Assembly: GCA_009697495.1 (NCBI GenBank) | Contig: SHUN01000024.1 | Coordinates: 1 to 13,311 of the forward strand | Length of the DNA stretch: 13,311 nucleotides | Direction of reading: 5' to 3' | From: Bryobacterales bacterium | GTDB taxonomy: Bacteria; Acidobacteriota; Terriglobia; Bryobacterales; Bryobacteraceae | In this document: positions 1-7,047 of the stretch, piece by piece | Position numbering within the stretch: the stretch's first letter is position 1 | Layout of the letters: each line of letters begins with the position of its first letter | The notes under the pieces: model-generated | Told to the model about the DNA's origin: nothing | Seen by the model: the letters and a program-made list of their open reading frames with translations, nothing else | Database searches by the model: none | Translations under genes and position numbers: made by a program

Positions 1-63
1 GACCGCTGCATCATCCGGGCCTTCCACAACGATGAGAAATGGCTTTTGAATTGGAATGCTCAT
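1..63 (-). CDS. Partial Toprim-like protein (DUF3226/DUF4435/OLD-type), partner of the ATPase
   Basis: Only the first 21 codons lie in the window; the gene continues past the left edge. It starts with an ATG at 63-61 that overlaps the TGA of the upstream ATPase gene (62-60) in an ATGA arrangement, so the two are almost certainly co-translated. The visible peptide is MSIPIQKPFLIVVEGPDDAAV. A hydrophobic strand followed by VEGxDD is the usual N-terminal signature of Toprim-fold nuclease-like proteins, where the glutamate and acidic pair bind metal. Such proteins (DUF3226, DUF4435, OLD C-terminal domain) often sit next to AAA15-type ATPases. Which Toprim family this is cannot be told from 21 residues. 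Confidence 0.65.
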   Translation of the reverse strand, partial: MSIPIQKPFLIVVEGPDDAAV

Positions 64-1115
64 CGGACCTCAAGGTCAGCGTCGATCGCAGTCTGCATGA
101 TTTCCTTCGGGAACGCGAAAGCGCGGCCAACTCCATCCTCTTGTTCGATTCGGTAGTATTTGAAATCGTAGTCTCCAGACGCCAACGCCGCCTGATGCGC
201 CGCTACCGCACATTCCTGGCTATGCGTCACCGCGAACACCTGTACGTTGTACTCCTTCGCCAGTGCGTGAATCAGCTTCCAAACCTTCGGCAGCGCTGAA
301 TAGTGAAACCCATTTTCGATTTCGTCAATGAGTACTACTTTCTCCCGATTTTGTAAGATCGCGAAGACGATCTCAATCATGCGAAGCACTCCATCGCCGA
401 CAACAGCCAACGGCAGAAGTGTCGCCCCTCCCATATCAGCGTGAACAAGGGGAGGTCCGGTATTGGTAAGCGTCTTCAAGCCGGCCAGATTCGGATCAAT
501 AAGCCGTAGAGCCTCGACAACCGGGGCAGTCCCTCTCACGACCTCAAGTTCATCGAGATCTCTGGCCAGTTCTACATGGTCTGGCTTCGTCCCCGCCACC
601 AGATAAGAAGAGACTCGTAATGAGCTTTCCCCATTGATATCGCTTTCCATTACGCCATCGACCACCCACAACGCGTCCCGCTTTGCCCCAAAATGAGCCC
701 GTCTCGCAATCAAGACTGGGCGCGCATCCAAATCCAGCCTCGGTGCCCGTGCGGCAGTAAGAAACTGCTTGTCTTCCGGTGTAAGGCTCGTCGTCAAAAT
801 CACTTCGAGATTGTGCCCCGTATCGTGCCCGCCAGAGATCTTGACCTCACCGTCGACTCCGAGATCCCGAAACAGCGTAGCCCACGGCATCGTCCGCGCC
901 GAGTACTTCGTAAATGGAACCGCCGCCAGCCCGCGCGTTGCAAACAGGCGCTTGGCGCGAAGGGTGACGTGCTCCCCCTCCAACAAATAAACCGCCTCCA
1001 ACACCGAAGTCTTCCCCGAGTTATTCCTCCCCGTAAACAAATTCACACGCTTCAGCCCCTCCACCTCCAGTGTTTGAAACGCTCGAAAGTTCTTAATGCT
1101 CAGCGATGTGTACAT
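60..1115 (-). CDS. AAA15/AAA21 family ATPase, OLD/AriA-like
   Basis: This 351-residue P-loop ATPase is of the SMC/ABC-like AAA15/OLD class. The N-terminus (KNFRAF, residues 8-13) is typical of the RecF/OLD beta strand. Walker A is GRNNSGKT (29-36). A degenerate ABC signature follows (LAVVGDGVLRM, around 237-247), then Walker B VVLIDEIENG (260-269) with D264/E265, and a switch histidine in VTHS (296-299). About 200 residues separate Walker A from the signature, as is usual for the class. Its gene overlaps the following Toprim-like gene by ATGA, suggesting one ATP-gated nuclease complex. Relatives include the ATPases of OLD, Gabija and PARIS systems, but members of unknown role are also common. 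The start at 1115 fits the family N-terminus, although only a weak ribosome-binding site (GGA) precedes it. Confidence 0.88.
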   Translation of the reverse strand: MYTSLSIKNFRAFQTLEVEGLKRVNLFTGRNNSGKTSVLEAVYLLEGEHVTLRAKRLFATRGLAAVPFTKYSARTMPWATLFRDLGVDGEVKISGGHDTGHNLEVILTTSLTPEDKQFLTAARAPRLDLDARPVLIARRAHFGAKRDALWVVDGVMESDINGESSLRVSSYLVAGTKPDHVELARDLDELEVVRGTAPVVEALRLIDPNLAGLKTLTNTGPPLVHADMGGATLLPLAVVGDGVLRMIEIVFAILQNREKVVLIDEIENGFHYSALPKVWKLIHALAKEYNVQVFAVTHSQECAVAAHQAALASGDYDFKYYRIEQEDGVGRAFAFPKEIMQTAIDADLEVR

Positions 1116-1212
1116 AGGATCCGCACCCCATTATTGCCCATGCCCCACCGGCCGCCAACACAATAATCACCGCCCAACAAAACGGCCCATACTCAACCTG
1201 CGGCTTCCGCAA
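1093..1212 (-). other. Possible 39-codon membrane peptide ORF, doubtful
   Basis: From a TTG at 1212 a short open frame runs to TAA at 1095-1093, overlapping the first codons of the ATPase by 23 bases. It encodes a hydrophobic stretch (WAVIIVLAAGGAWAIMG) long enough for one transmembrane helix, preceded by a charged RKPQVEYG segment. I see no ribosome-binding site and do not recognise the sequence. It could be a small membrane protein, the tail of a broken gene, or chance; GC-rich DNA often yields such hydrophobic frames. Confidence 0.15.
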
Positions 1213-1460
1213 GAACGCCGGCCAGATCCACTTCAGCATTCACCAGCTTCCGCGGCATGTGAATCTCTTCCGGCTTATGCGCCAGCGACTTCTCGCAGAA
1301 CACATGCTTGCCCGCCAACAGCGCATCCCGCGTGACGGGGAAATGCGTGGACAGCGGCGTCGAGATCTTGCATCCACGGCGCGGCAATCACCGCCGCCGC
1401 CGTCGCCCCCGCCGCCAGTTTGGCCGCGTCGCGCCGCGTCATGTCGTTTGGTTCTGACAT
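1193..1460 (-). pseudogene. Gfo/Idh/MocA-type oxidoreductase, internally deleted and truncated
   Basis: Two frames together hold pieces of a Tat-exported Gfo/Idh/MocA dehydrogenase. From ATG 1460, preceded by AGGTG at good spacing, the peptide starts MSEPNDMTRRDAAKLAAG and continues into an alanine-rich hydrophobic stretch, a twin-arginine signal. At about 1365-1375 the homology jumps to another frame, which reads ISTPLSTHFPVTRDALLAGK and then HVFCEKSL. This is the family's conserved STPxxxH...GKHVxxEKxL segment, where the lysine of the EKP-like motif is catalytic. Most of the Rossmann domain between signal and this segment is gone, roughly 70 codons by family expectation. The frame then ends at a stop at about 1193, far short of the usual 350-450 residues. 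The gene cannot give a working enzyme. Confidence 0.8.
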
Positions 1461-1498
1461 CGCATTCACCTCGATTTTGATCGGTCGACGCCCGCGTC

Positions 1499-2167
1499 TT
1501 GGCCAGTTCCTCCATGAAGGAGTTCCGCGAAAATCCGCCCGACGCGGTAGTCATCGACCTCGGGCGCCTCCCAAGCCACGGCCGCGAAGTCGGAGTCTTT
1601 CTCCGCGGCAGCAAGAGTACGCGGCTCATACCGCTTATTTACGTCGAGGGCGACCCGGAAAAGGTGGCAAGAATTAAGGAGACGCTTCCCGACGCCCGCT
1701 ATACGACTTACGCCAAAATCGGTCCCGTCCTCGAAGACGTACTCGCCCATCGTCCCAGAGAAGTCGTAGTTCCAAAATCGCTCTCCGGCCCCGACTCCCC
1801 TGTCCCGCTGTCAAAAAAACTCGGCCTCAAGCAGGGCCATCCCGCCGGACTCATCAACGCCCCAAAGGGCTTCGAATCAAAAATTCCCAACGTCGAAACG
1901 ATACGCAATCCGAAACACAAAGTCTCGTTGACACTCTGGTTCGTCGAAACGAGAAAGGAGTTCGAATCCGCTCTCCCAAAGATGCGCCAAAAGGCCGAAG
2001 ACGGCGGAATCTGGATCATCTGGCCCAAGACCACGAAGACAAACAGACCCGATATCAACGGCAACATCGTCCGCGAGACCGCCCTCACTGCGGGCTTGGT
2101 CGACTTCAAGATATGTGCCGTGGATGAGACGTGGAGCGGGATGCGGTTCGCCATCAAACGCTCGTAA
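1499..2167 (+). CDS. Receiver-like / DUF3052-like fusion protein, 5' end missing
   Basis: The open frame gives 222 residues from a TTG at 1499 (first ATG 1514); a stop at 1478-1480 blocks any longer version. Residues 14-84 look like a response-regulator receiver domain from strand 3 onward (PDAVVIDLGRLPSHGREVG, where D20 is at the phospho-acceptor position). Strands 1 and 2 of the receiver fold are absent. Residues 103-222 match the DUF3052-like domain (KKLGLKQG, LWFVETR, GGIWIIWPK, GLVDFKICAVDETWSG), whose biochemical role is unknown. No ribosome-binding site precedes either start. Just upstream lies the promoter side of the MocA relic on the opposite strand, so the missing 30-45 codons were probably lost in the same rearrangement. 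It may be a pseudogene, or the intact DUF3052-like part may still be made. Confidence 0.7.
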   Translation: MASSSMKEFRENPPDAVVIDLGRLPSHGREVGVFLRGSKSTRLIPLIYVEGDPEKVARIKETLPDARYTTYAKIGPVLEDVLAHRPREVVVPKSLSGPDSPVPLSKKLGLKQGHPAGLINAPKGFESKIPNVETIRNPKHKVSLTLWFVETRKEFESALPKMRQKAEDGGIWIIWPKTTKTNRPDINGNIVRETALTAGLVDFKICAVDETWSGMRFAIKRS

Positions 2168-2208
2168 ACCAGCCCGAAGCCATACTGGACACGCGGCCTA
2201 ACGATTGC

Positions 2209-3009
2209 CTACTCGCCCGAAGCCCAAGCCGTCCGAAACTCCGGAAACAGCGTCAATCCGCCACAGGCGAAGATCGTTTGCCCGGTAATATACGTCGCCT
2301 CCGAAGACGCCAGAAACGCGAACACCGTTGCGATTTCCTCCGACGTTCCGGGCCGTCCCATCGGAATATGACTTTCGACTACGGCCCGCGCCGCGTCGTC
2401 GTTAATCCACGCCATATTGATCGGCGTGACAATCGCGCCGGGAGCCACGGCGTTCACCCGAATCCCGCGATCGGCGTATTCCAGCGCCAGCGTCCGGGTG
2501 AGATTCTCCATGCCGCCCTTCGATATCGAATAGCTCAAATACTTCGGTTTCGGAATGATTTCGTGGACCGACGAGTTATTCAAAATCACGCCGCCGCGCC
2601 CCTGTTTCAGGAAATACCGTAACGCCTCGCGCGAGCACAGAAACGGCCCGCGCAGATTCACGCCCAAAATACGGTCGAAATCGGCGGCTTCCATTTCGTG
2701 CGAATGGCAGGGTTTCTGAATGCCGGCGTTATTCACCAGGACATCAATGGAACCGAACTCGGCGATGAATTTGTCGAACATCGCAACCACTTGCGTCTCG
2801 TCGGAAACGTCGGCCTGCAGCGTGATCTGCCGGCCCTCGCTCACGCGCGCCGCCTCCGCCTGCTGGCGGGTTTCCTCAGCGCCATCGGCGCCGCGATAGT
2901 AGTTGATGGCGACGTTCGCGCCTTCCTTGGCGAATCGAATCGCCACCGCCTGGCCGATTCCCGATGAAGCTCCCGTGATCAGTACGTTCTTGCCCTTTAA
3001 CCGTTCCAT
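2209..3009 (-). CDS. Short-chain dehydrogenase/reductase, glucose 1-dehydrogenase-like
   Basis: A complete 266-residue classical SDR oxidoreductase. The cofactor loop is TGASSGIG (12-19), followed by NNAG (93-96). The catalytic tetrad is N118, S146 or S147, Y160 and K164 (YSISK). The PG motif after strand 6 (APGAIVTP, around 191-198) and a C-terminal ITGQTIFACGG segment complete the fold. The closest remembered relatives are annotated glucose 1-dehydrogenase (NAD(P)+), but SDR substrate cannot be read from sequence. ATG 3009 is preferred over the upstream TTG at 3030, because an AGGA lies about 12 bases before 3009 and the family N-terminus (LKGKNVLITG) begins right after it. It is transcribed divergently from the large flavoprotein gene. 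Confidence 0.9.
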   Translation of the reverse strand: MERLKGKNVLITGASSGIGQAVAIRFAKEGANVAINYYRGADGAEETRQQAEAARVSEGRQITLQADVSDETQVVAMFDKFIAEFGSIDVLVNNAGIQKPCHSHEMEAADFDRILGVNLRGPFLCSREALRYFLKQGRGGVILNNSSVHEIIPKPKYLSYSISKGGMENLTRTLALEYADRGIRVNAVAPGAIVTPINMAWINDDAARAVVESHIPMGRPGTSEEIATVFAFLASSEATYITGQTIFACGGLTLFPEFRTAWASGE

Positions 3010-3024
3010 GCCTGTTGCTATCCT

Positions 3025-3054
3025 TTGCAATTGAAATACCGCGTCTTCTAATCA
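3025..3054 (+). promoter_or_regulatory. Candidate sigma70-type promoter for the large flavoprotein gene
   Basis: TTGCAA at 3025-3030 and TAATCA at 3049-3054 are separated by 18 bases, each a moderate match to -35 and -10 consensus. It lies in the divergent gap between the SDR gene and the flavoprotein start at 3210, giving a leader of about 150 bases. The match is imperfect and could be chance. Confidence 0.2.
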
Positions 3055-3209
3055 TTCTGTCTCTTCTTCCGGCATTCGCGCAGGAGAATCCCGCGCCGCC
3101 CCAGTCCTATGCCCGAAAAGTATGGACTTTTATGGGTCCTGCTTCGCCGCCGCCGCGAACGTGGCAAAATAGTAGCTTGGGCCGGATTGTCTCCGCCCGC
3201 TCCCCTCAA

Positions 3210-6200
3210 ATGAAGTCTGGCGATACTCTTTCTCTTTCCTTTGGCCTCCAGTTTGATGACCTCTACACGTCGGAGGGCCTGGCCAAAGTCGACGCCGCTT
3301 TTCAGCGGTTCCTGGAATCCGGCGATGCCGCGCTGCTGCCCCAACTGCAGGCCGCGCGGATCGACCCGAAGGCGCTCGCGCGCAAAGCCGAATCCGAACT
3401 TATCCTCGCGATCGCGCCGCATCTTGAAGATTTTCTGGGCGACTTGTTCCAGATCCAGAAAGAAATCCGCGAGTTGCAGCATAAGCACGAGGAGCTGGCG
3501 CCGCTCTATACGGTGAAGCGAAACTTCGTCCAACGCAAGGCGTTGACAGCGATAAAAGAAGCCGATGCGCAGCATCTGCACGGCAAGACGCTGCGAGTGG
3601 AACTGGAAACGTACATGGGCGAGCCGCTGTCCGAGTTAGCCTACGCGCGCGCCGTCACCAAGTGGCTCGACGATCCGGCCGGACACGCCCACCATCTGGA
3701 TATCGCGTCCAAGTACGCCGCCTGGGCCCACTATTCCAAGCCCGGCAAGGAAAAACATAAATCCGGCATTCTGTTCAAAAAGCCGCACAAGATGGAGTTC
3801 GAGAACCTGATTCCGGTGGAGTCGATTACGGAGAACAACGCGCAACGCTGGGTGTTTCCGGAGCGCGAATGGCGCGCCCGCGAGGGCTTCGGCCTCACCG
3901 ATCCCGGCACCGATCTCACCGGCGCTCTCGACGAAGCCAACTACTGCATCCACTGCCACAATCAGGGGAAAGACTCCTGTTCCACCGGCCTTCGGGAGAA
4001 GACCGGCGAGTTCAAAAAATCGCACTTCGGCGTAACGCTCAACGGTTGTCCCCTGGAAGAAAAAATCTCCGAATTCCACGCGGCGATGACCAAGGGCCAC
4101 ACGGTGGGCGCGTTGGGCATCATCACCATTGACAACCCGATGTGCGCCGGCACCGGGCACCGGATTTGCAACGATTGCATGAAGTCCTGCGTGTTCCAAA
4201 AGCAGGAGCCGGTGGACATTCCGCAGGCGGAAACGCGGGCGCTGAAGGAAGTGTTGAACCTCACATGGGGCTTCGAAATCTATTCGCTGCTCACGCGCTG
4301 GAACCCGTTGAACTTCGTGCGGCCCATGCCGAAAGCCGACACCGGATATAAAATTCTGGTGGTTGGCCTGGGACCGGCCGGATATTCCCTGGCGCATCAT
4401 TTGCTGAATGACGGGCATACCGTCTGCGCCATTGACGGCTTGAAAATTGAGCCCCTGCCGTCGCATCTGTCCGGCGTTGACGCGCACGGAAAACAGACGC
4501 CCTTCAGGGCCATTCGCGAAATTCATGAGATTTATGAGTCGCTCGACGACCGTGTGATGGCCGGTTTCGGCGGCGTCGCGGAATACGGAATTACCGTTCG
4601 CTGGGACAAGAATTTTCTGAAAGTCATCCGGCTGCTGATTGAACGGCGGCGGCACTTCGCCATGTTCGGCGGCGTCCGCTTCGGCGGGTCGATTACCGTT
4701 GACAGCGCGTTCGCCCTGGGCTTTGACCACATCGCGCTGTGCGCCGGCGCCGGCCGCCCCACCGTGATTCCCATGAAGAACGGCCTGGCCCGCGGCGTGC
4801 GGCAGGCTTCTGATTTCCTGATGGCCCTGCAGTTGACCGGCGCCGCGCGCGGAAATTCGATTGCGAATTTGCAGTTGCGTCTGCCCGCGGTCGTGATCGG
4901 CGGCGGTTTGACGGCGGTCGACACGGCCACCGAGTCGTTGGCGTATTACCCCGTGCAAGTTCGCAAGTTCCTGGAGCGCTATGAAGCGTTGTGCGCGCAG
5001 AATGGGGAGCCCGCCGTCCGCGCCATTTGGAACGAAGAAGAAAATCTGATCGCGGACGAATTCCTGGACCATGCCCGCGCCATTCGCGATGAGGATGAGG
5101 CTGCCGCGACCGAGGGCCGCAATCCCGTCTACTTGCGCCTGCTGCAATCCTGGGGAGGCGTCACGCTCGCCTATCGTCGGCGCATGATCGATTCGCCGTC
5201 CTACACCCTGAACCATGAGGAAGTGGCCAAGGCCCTGGAAGAGGGCATCCATTTTGCCGAGTGCCTCTCGCCCGAAGAAGTGGGCGTCGATCGCTTCGGC
5301 CATGCGTTCTCCATCACTCTGTCGAAGCTGGTTTTTGACGCCGAAAAGCAGAAACTTATCCACACGGGCGAGATGGCCACCTTGCCCGCCAAGTCCATTC
5401 TCGTCGCCGCCGGCACACAGCCAAATACGGTGCTGGAGCGGGAGGACAGTAACAATTTCATCCTCGACGGCAAGTACTTTCAGGCGCTGGATGAGAACGG
5501 GGAGCCGGTGAAGCCGGAGCGTGTCGCCAAGCCAAATGAAACGCGCGTGCTGACATCCTTGCGCGCCGACGGGAAAGCCATCAGCTTCTTCGGCGATCTG
5601 CATCCCTCGTTTAGTGGCAACGTCGTGAAAGCGATGGGCAGCGCCAAGCAGGGGTATCCGGTGGTGAGCCGCATTCTGGCCGCCCGCCGCAAGCCCGAGG
5701 GGGTCACCGGGCTTGGGCTGATCGAACAGTTGAACGGGGAAATGCGCGCGACCGTGGAAGAGGTGATTCGCCTCACGCCGACGATTATCGAGATCGTCGT
5801 GAAAGCGCCAATGGCCGCGCGGGCATTCCATCCGGGGCAGTTTTACCGGCTGCAGAATTTTGAGACGATTGCGCCGCGGACGCCGGAAACGGTGTTGGCG
5901 ATGGAGGGATTGGCGCTGACCGGAGCGTCGGTGGATCGGGAGGCGGGAACGCTGTCGACCATCGTGCTGGAAATGGGCGGATCGTCGGATTTGTGTTCGC
6001 TGCTGGCCAAGGGAGAGCCGGTGGTCCTGATGGGCCCCACCGGTACGCCAACGGAGACTCCGGGCACCGAAACGGTGCTGCTGGCGGGCGGCGGTCTGGG
6101 CAATGCGGTGCTGTTCTCGATCGGCCAGACGTTTCGCGCCAAGGGCAGCCATGTTATCTACTTCGCCGGATACAAAAAGGTGATCGACCGGTACAAGGTC

Positions 6201-6731
6201 GAGGAGATCGAGCGGGCGGCCGATGTCATCATCTGGTGCTGCGATGAGGCGCCCGGCTTTACGCCCACCCGCGCCCAGGACAGAGCTTTCGTCGGCAATA
6301 TCGTCGCCGCCATGGAGGCCTACGGCAAGGGCGCGCTGCATGGGGAACTCGAAGAACCCCTGCTCATGATGCAGGATGTGGACCGCGTGATCGCCATCGG
6401 CTCCGACGGGATGATGGCCGCGGTGGCCAGAGCCCGGCACACTGTTTTGGCGCCGTATCTTACGAAGAAACCGCAGGGAATCGGCTCTATTAACTCGCCG
6501 ATGCAGTGCATGATGAAGGAGATCTGTGCGCAGTGTCTCCAACTGCACCGGGATCCGGAAACCGGGAAGGAAACGATCGTGTTCTCCTGCTTTAATCAGG
6601 ACCAATCACTTGATCACGTCGACTGGGCGAGCCTTCGCCAGCGGCTCTCGCAGAATTCGACGCAGGAAAAATTAACGAAGCTATGGATTGATCGCTGCTT
6701 GAAACAGCTCGGAATCCGGCTGGAAAAATAG
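3210..6731 (+). CDS. Fused NfnB/GltD-like and NfnA/PyrK-like Fe-S flavoprotein oxidoreductase
   Basis: About 1173 residues, numbered from ATG 3210. Residues 1-245 are a mostly helical, charged region I do not recognise. A GltD/NfnB-type cysteine module follows (C246, C249, C257, C280, C312, C320, C323, C327), fit to bind [4Fe-4S] clusters. An FAD-binding loop GLGPAG (386-391) and a second nucleotide loop GGGLTAVDTATE (from 564) come next. From about 846 there is a ferredoxin-reductase/PyrK-like module: HPGQFYRLQNFE (874-885) for flavin and LLAGGGLGNAVL (957-968) for nucleotide. C1100, C1106, C1109 and C1127 near the end resemble the [2Fe-2S] site of NfnA/PyrK. By homology it should transfer electrons between NAD(P)H and ferredoxin or another acceptor. 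Whether it bifurcates is unknown. ATG 3210 is inferred from the soluble fold; the frame is open upstream to TTG 3015. Confidence 0.85.
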   Translation: MKSGDTLSLSFGLQFDDLYTSEGLAKVDAAFQRFLESGDAALLPQLQAARIDPKALARKAESELILAIAPHLEDFLGDLFQIQKEIRELQHKHEELAPLYTVKRNFVQRKALTAIKEADAQHLHGKTLRVELETYMGEPLSELAYARAVTKWLDDPAGHAHHLDIASKYAAWAHYSKPGKEKHKSGILFKKPHKMEFENLIPVESITENNAQRWVFPEREWRAREGFGLTDPGTDLTGALDEANYCIHCHNQGKDSCSTGLREKTGEFKKSHFGVTLNGCPLEEKISEFHAAMTKGHTVGALGIITIDNPMCAGTGHRICNDCMKSCVFQKQEPVDIPQAETRALKEVLNLTWGFEIYSLLTRWNPLNFVRPMPKADTGYKILVVGLGPAGYSLAHHLLNDGHTVCAIDGLKIEPLPSHLSGVDAHGKQTPFRAIREIHEIYESLDDRVMAGFGGVAEYGITVRWDKNFLKVIRLLIERRRHFAMFGGVRFGGSITVDSAFALGFDHIALCAGAGRPTVIPMKNGLARGVRQASDFLMALQLTGAARGNSIANLQLRLPAVVIGGGLTAVDTATESLAYYPVQVRKFLERYEALCAQNGEPAVRAIWNEEENLIADEFLDHARAIRDEDEAAATEGRNPVYLRLLQSWGGVTLAYRRRMIDSPSYTLNHEEVAKALEEGIHFAECLSPEEVGVDRFGHAFSITLSKLVFDAEKQKLIHTGEMATLPAKSILVAAGTQPNTVLEREDSNNFILDGKYFQALDENGEPVKPERVAKPNETRVLTSLRADGKAISFFGDLHPSFSGNVVKAMGSAKQGYPVVSRILAARRKPEGVTGLGLIEQLNGEMRATVEEVIRLTPTIIEIVVKAPMAARAFHPGQFYRLQNFETIAPRTPETVLAMEGLALTGASVDREAGTLSTIVLEMGGSSDLCSLLAKGEPVVLMGPTGTPTETPGTETVLLAGGGLGNAVLFSIGQTFRAKGSHVIYFAGYKKVIDRYKVEEIERAADVIIWCCDEAPGFTPTRAQDRAFVGNIVAAMEAYGKGALHGELEEPLLMMQDVDRVIAIGSDGMMAAVARARHTVLAPYLTKKPQGIGSINSPMQCMMKEICAQCLQLHRDPETGKETIVFSCFNQDQSLDHVDWASLRQRLSQNSTQEKLTKLWIDRCLKQLGIRLEK

Positions 6732-6751
6732 CGGCTTTCCCCCCAGGCCCG

Positions 6752-6991
6752 TCAACCCAAAATACTCAAAATGCTCGCATCGAGTGCAGCGGCAGTTTGA
6801 ACCACCTTGGCATTCACGCCGTGAAGGCTCTTAGCCGCAATCAGCGCCACAACCTCCGCGCTCAAATCCACGACGTCTTCCGGAGCTGACGGGTCTGCCG
6901 AAAAAGGCAAGCGGGATAAGCGCTCGGCAATCCGCTGGACCCGTTCCTCGGCCCGTCCAAGACCCTCTGCGGCTGTCGGAAAACTACTCAT
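6752..6991 (-). CDS. Small protein with flagellar rod-like C-terminal motif
   Basis: A 79-residue protein ending in DVVDLSAEVVALIAAKSLHG followed by VNAKVVQTAAALDASILSILG. The pattern of acidic DLSAEVV, then an alanine-rich helix with NxKVVQTA, then a leucine-rich terminus ending in G resembles the C-terminal helix of flagellar rod/hook proteins (FlgB/FlgC/FlgG type). The N-terminal rod domain is absent and no flagellar genes are near, so this is either a stand-alone relative or convergent coiled-coil sequence. It follows the SWIM gene on the same strand after 56 bases and may share its transcript. No clear ribosome-binding site is seen, and its end converges with that of the flavoprotein gene 20 bases away. 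Confidence 0.55.
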   Translation of the reverse strand: MSSFPTAAEGLGRAEERVQRIAERLSRLPFSADPSAPEDVVDLSAEVVALIAAKSLHGVNAKVVQTAAALDASILSILG

Positions 6992-7047
6992 TCAATAGCC
7001 ATATCGGAGGCTCCAGCGAGTTCCGGAACCTTTTTTCACAAATTCTT

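Noticed and set aside
2131..2622. 163-codon plus-strand frame overlapping the end of the DUF3052-like gene and the SDR gene
   Set aside because: Basic, motif-free shadow of the SDR gene on the minus strand.
3636..6605. Very long open frame (989 codons) on the minus strand opposite the flavoprotein gene
   Set aside because: Its product is rich in H, R, G and Q with no domains, the usual signature of an antisense shadow of a GC-rich gene. The plus-strand frame has clear cofactor motifs and cysteine clusters.
6717..6745. Hairpin GGAAA...TTTCC between the convergent flavoprotein and 79-aa genes as a terminator
   Set aside because: Only five AT-containing base pairs with a nine-base loop and no T tract on either side; too weak to call.
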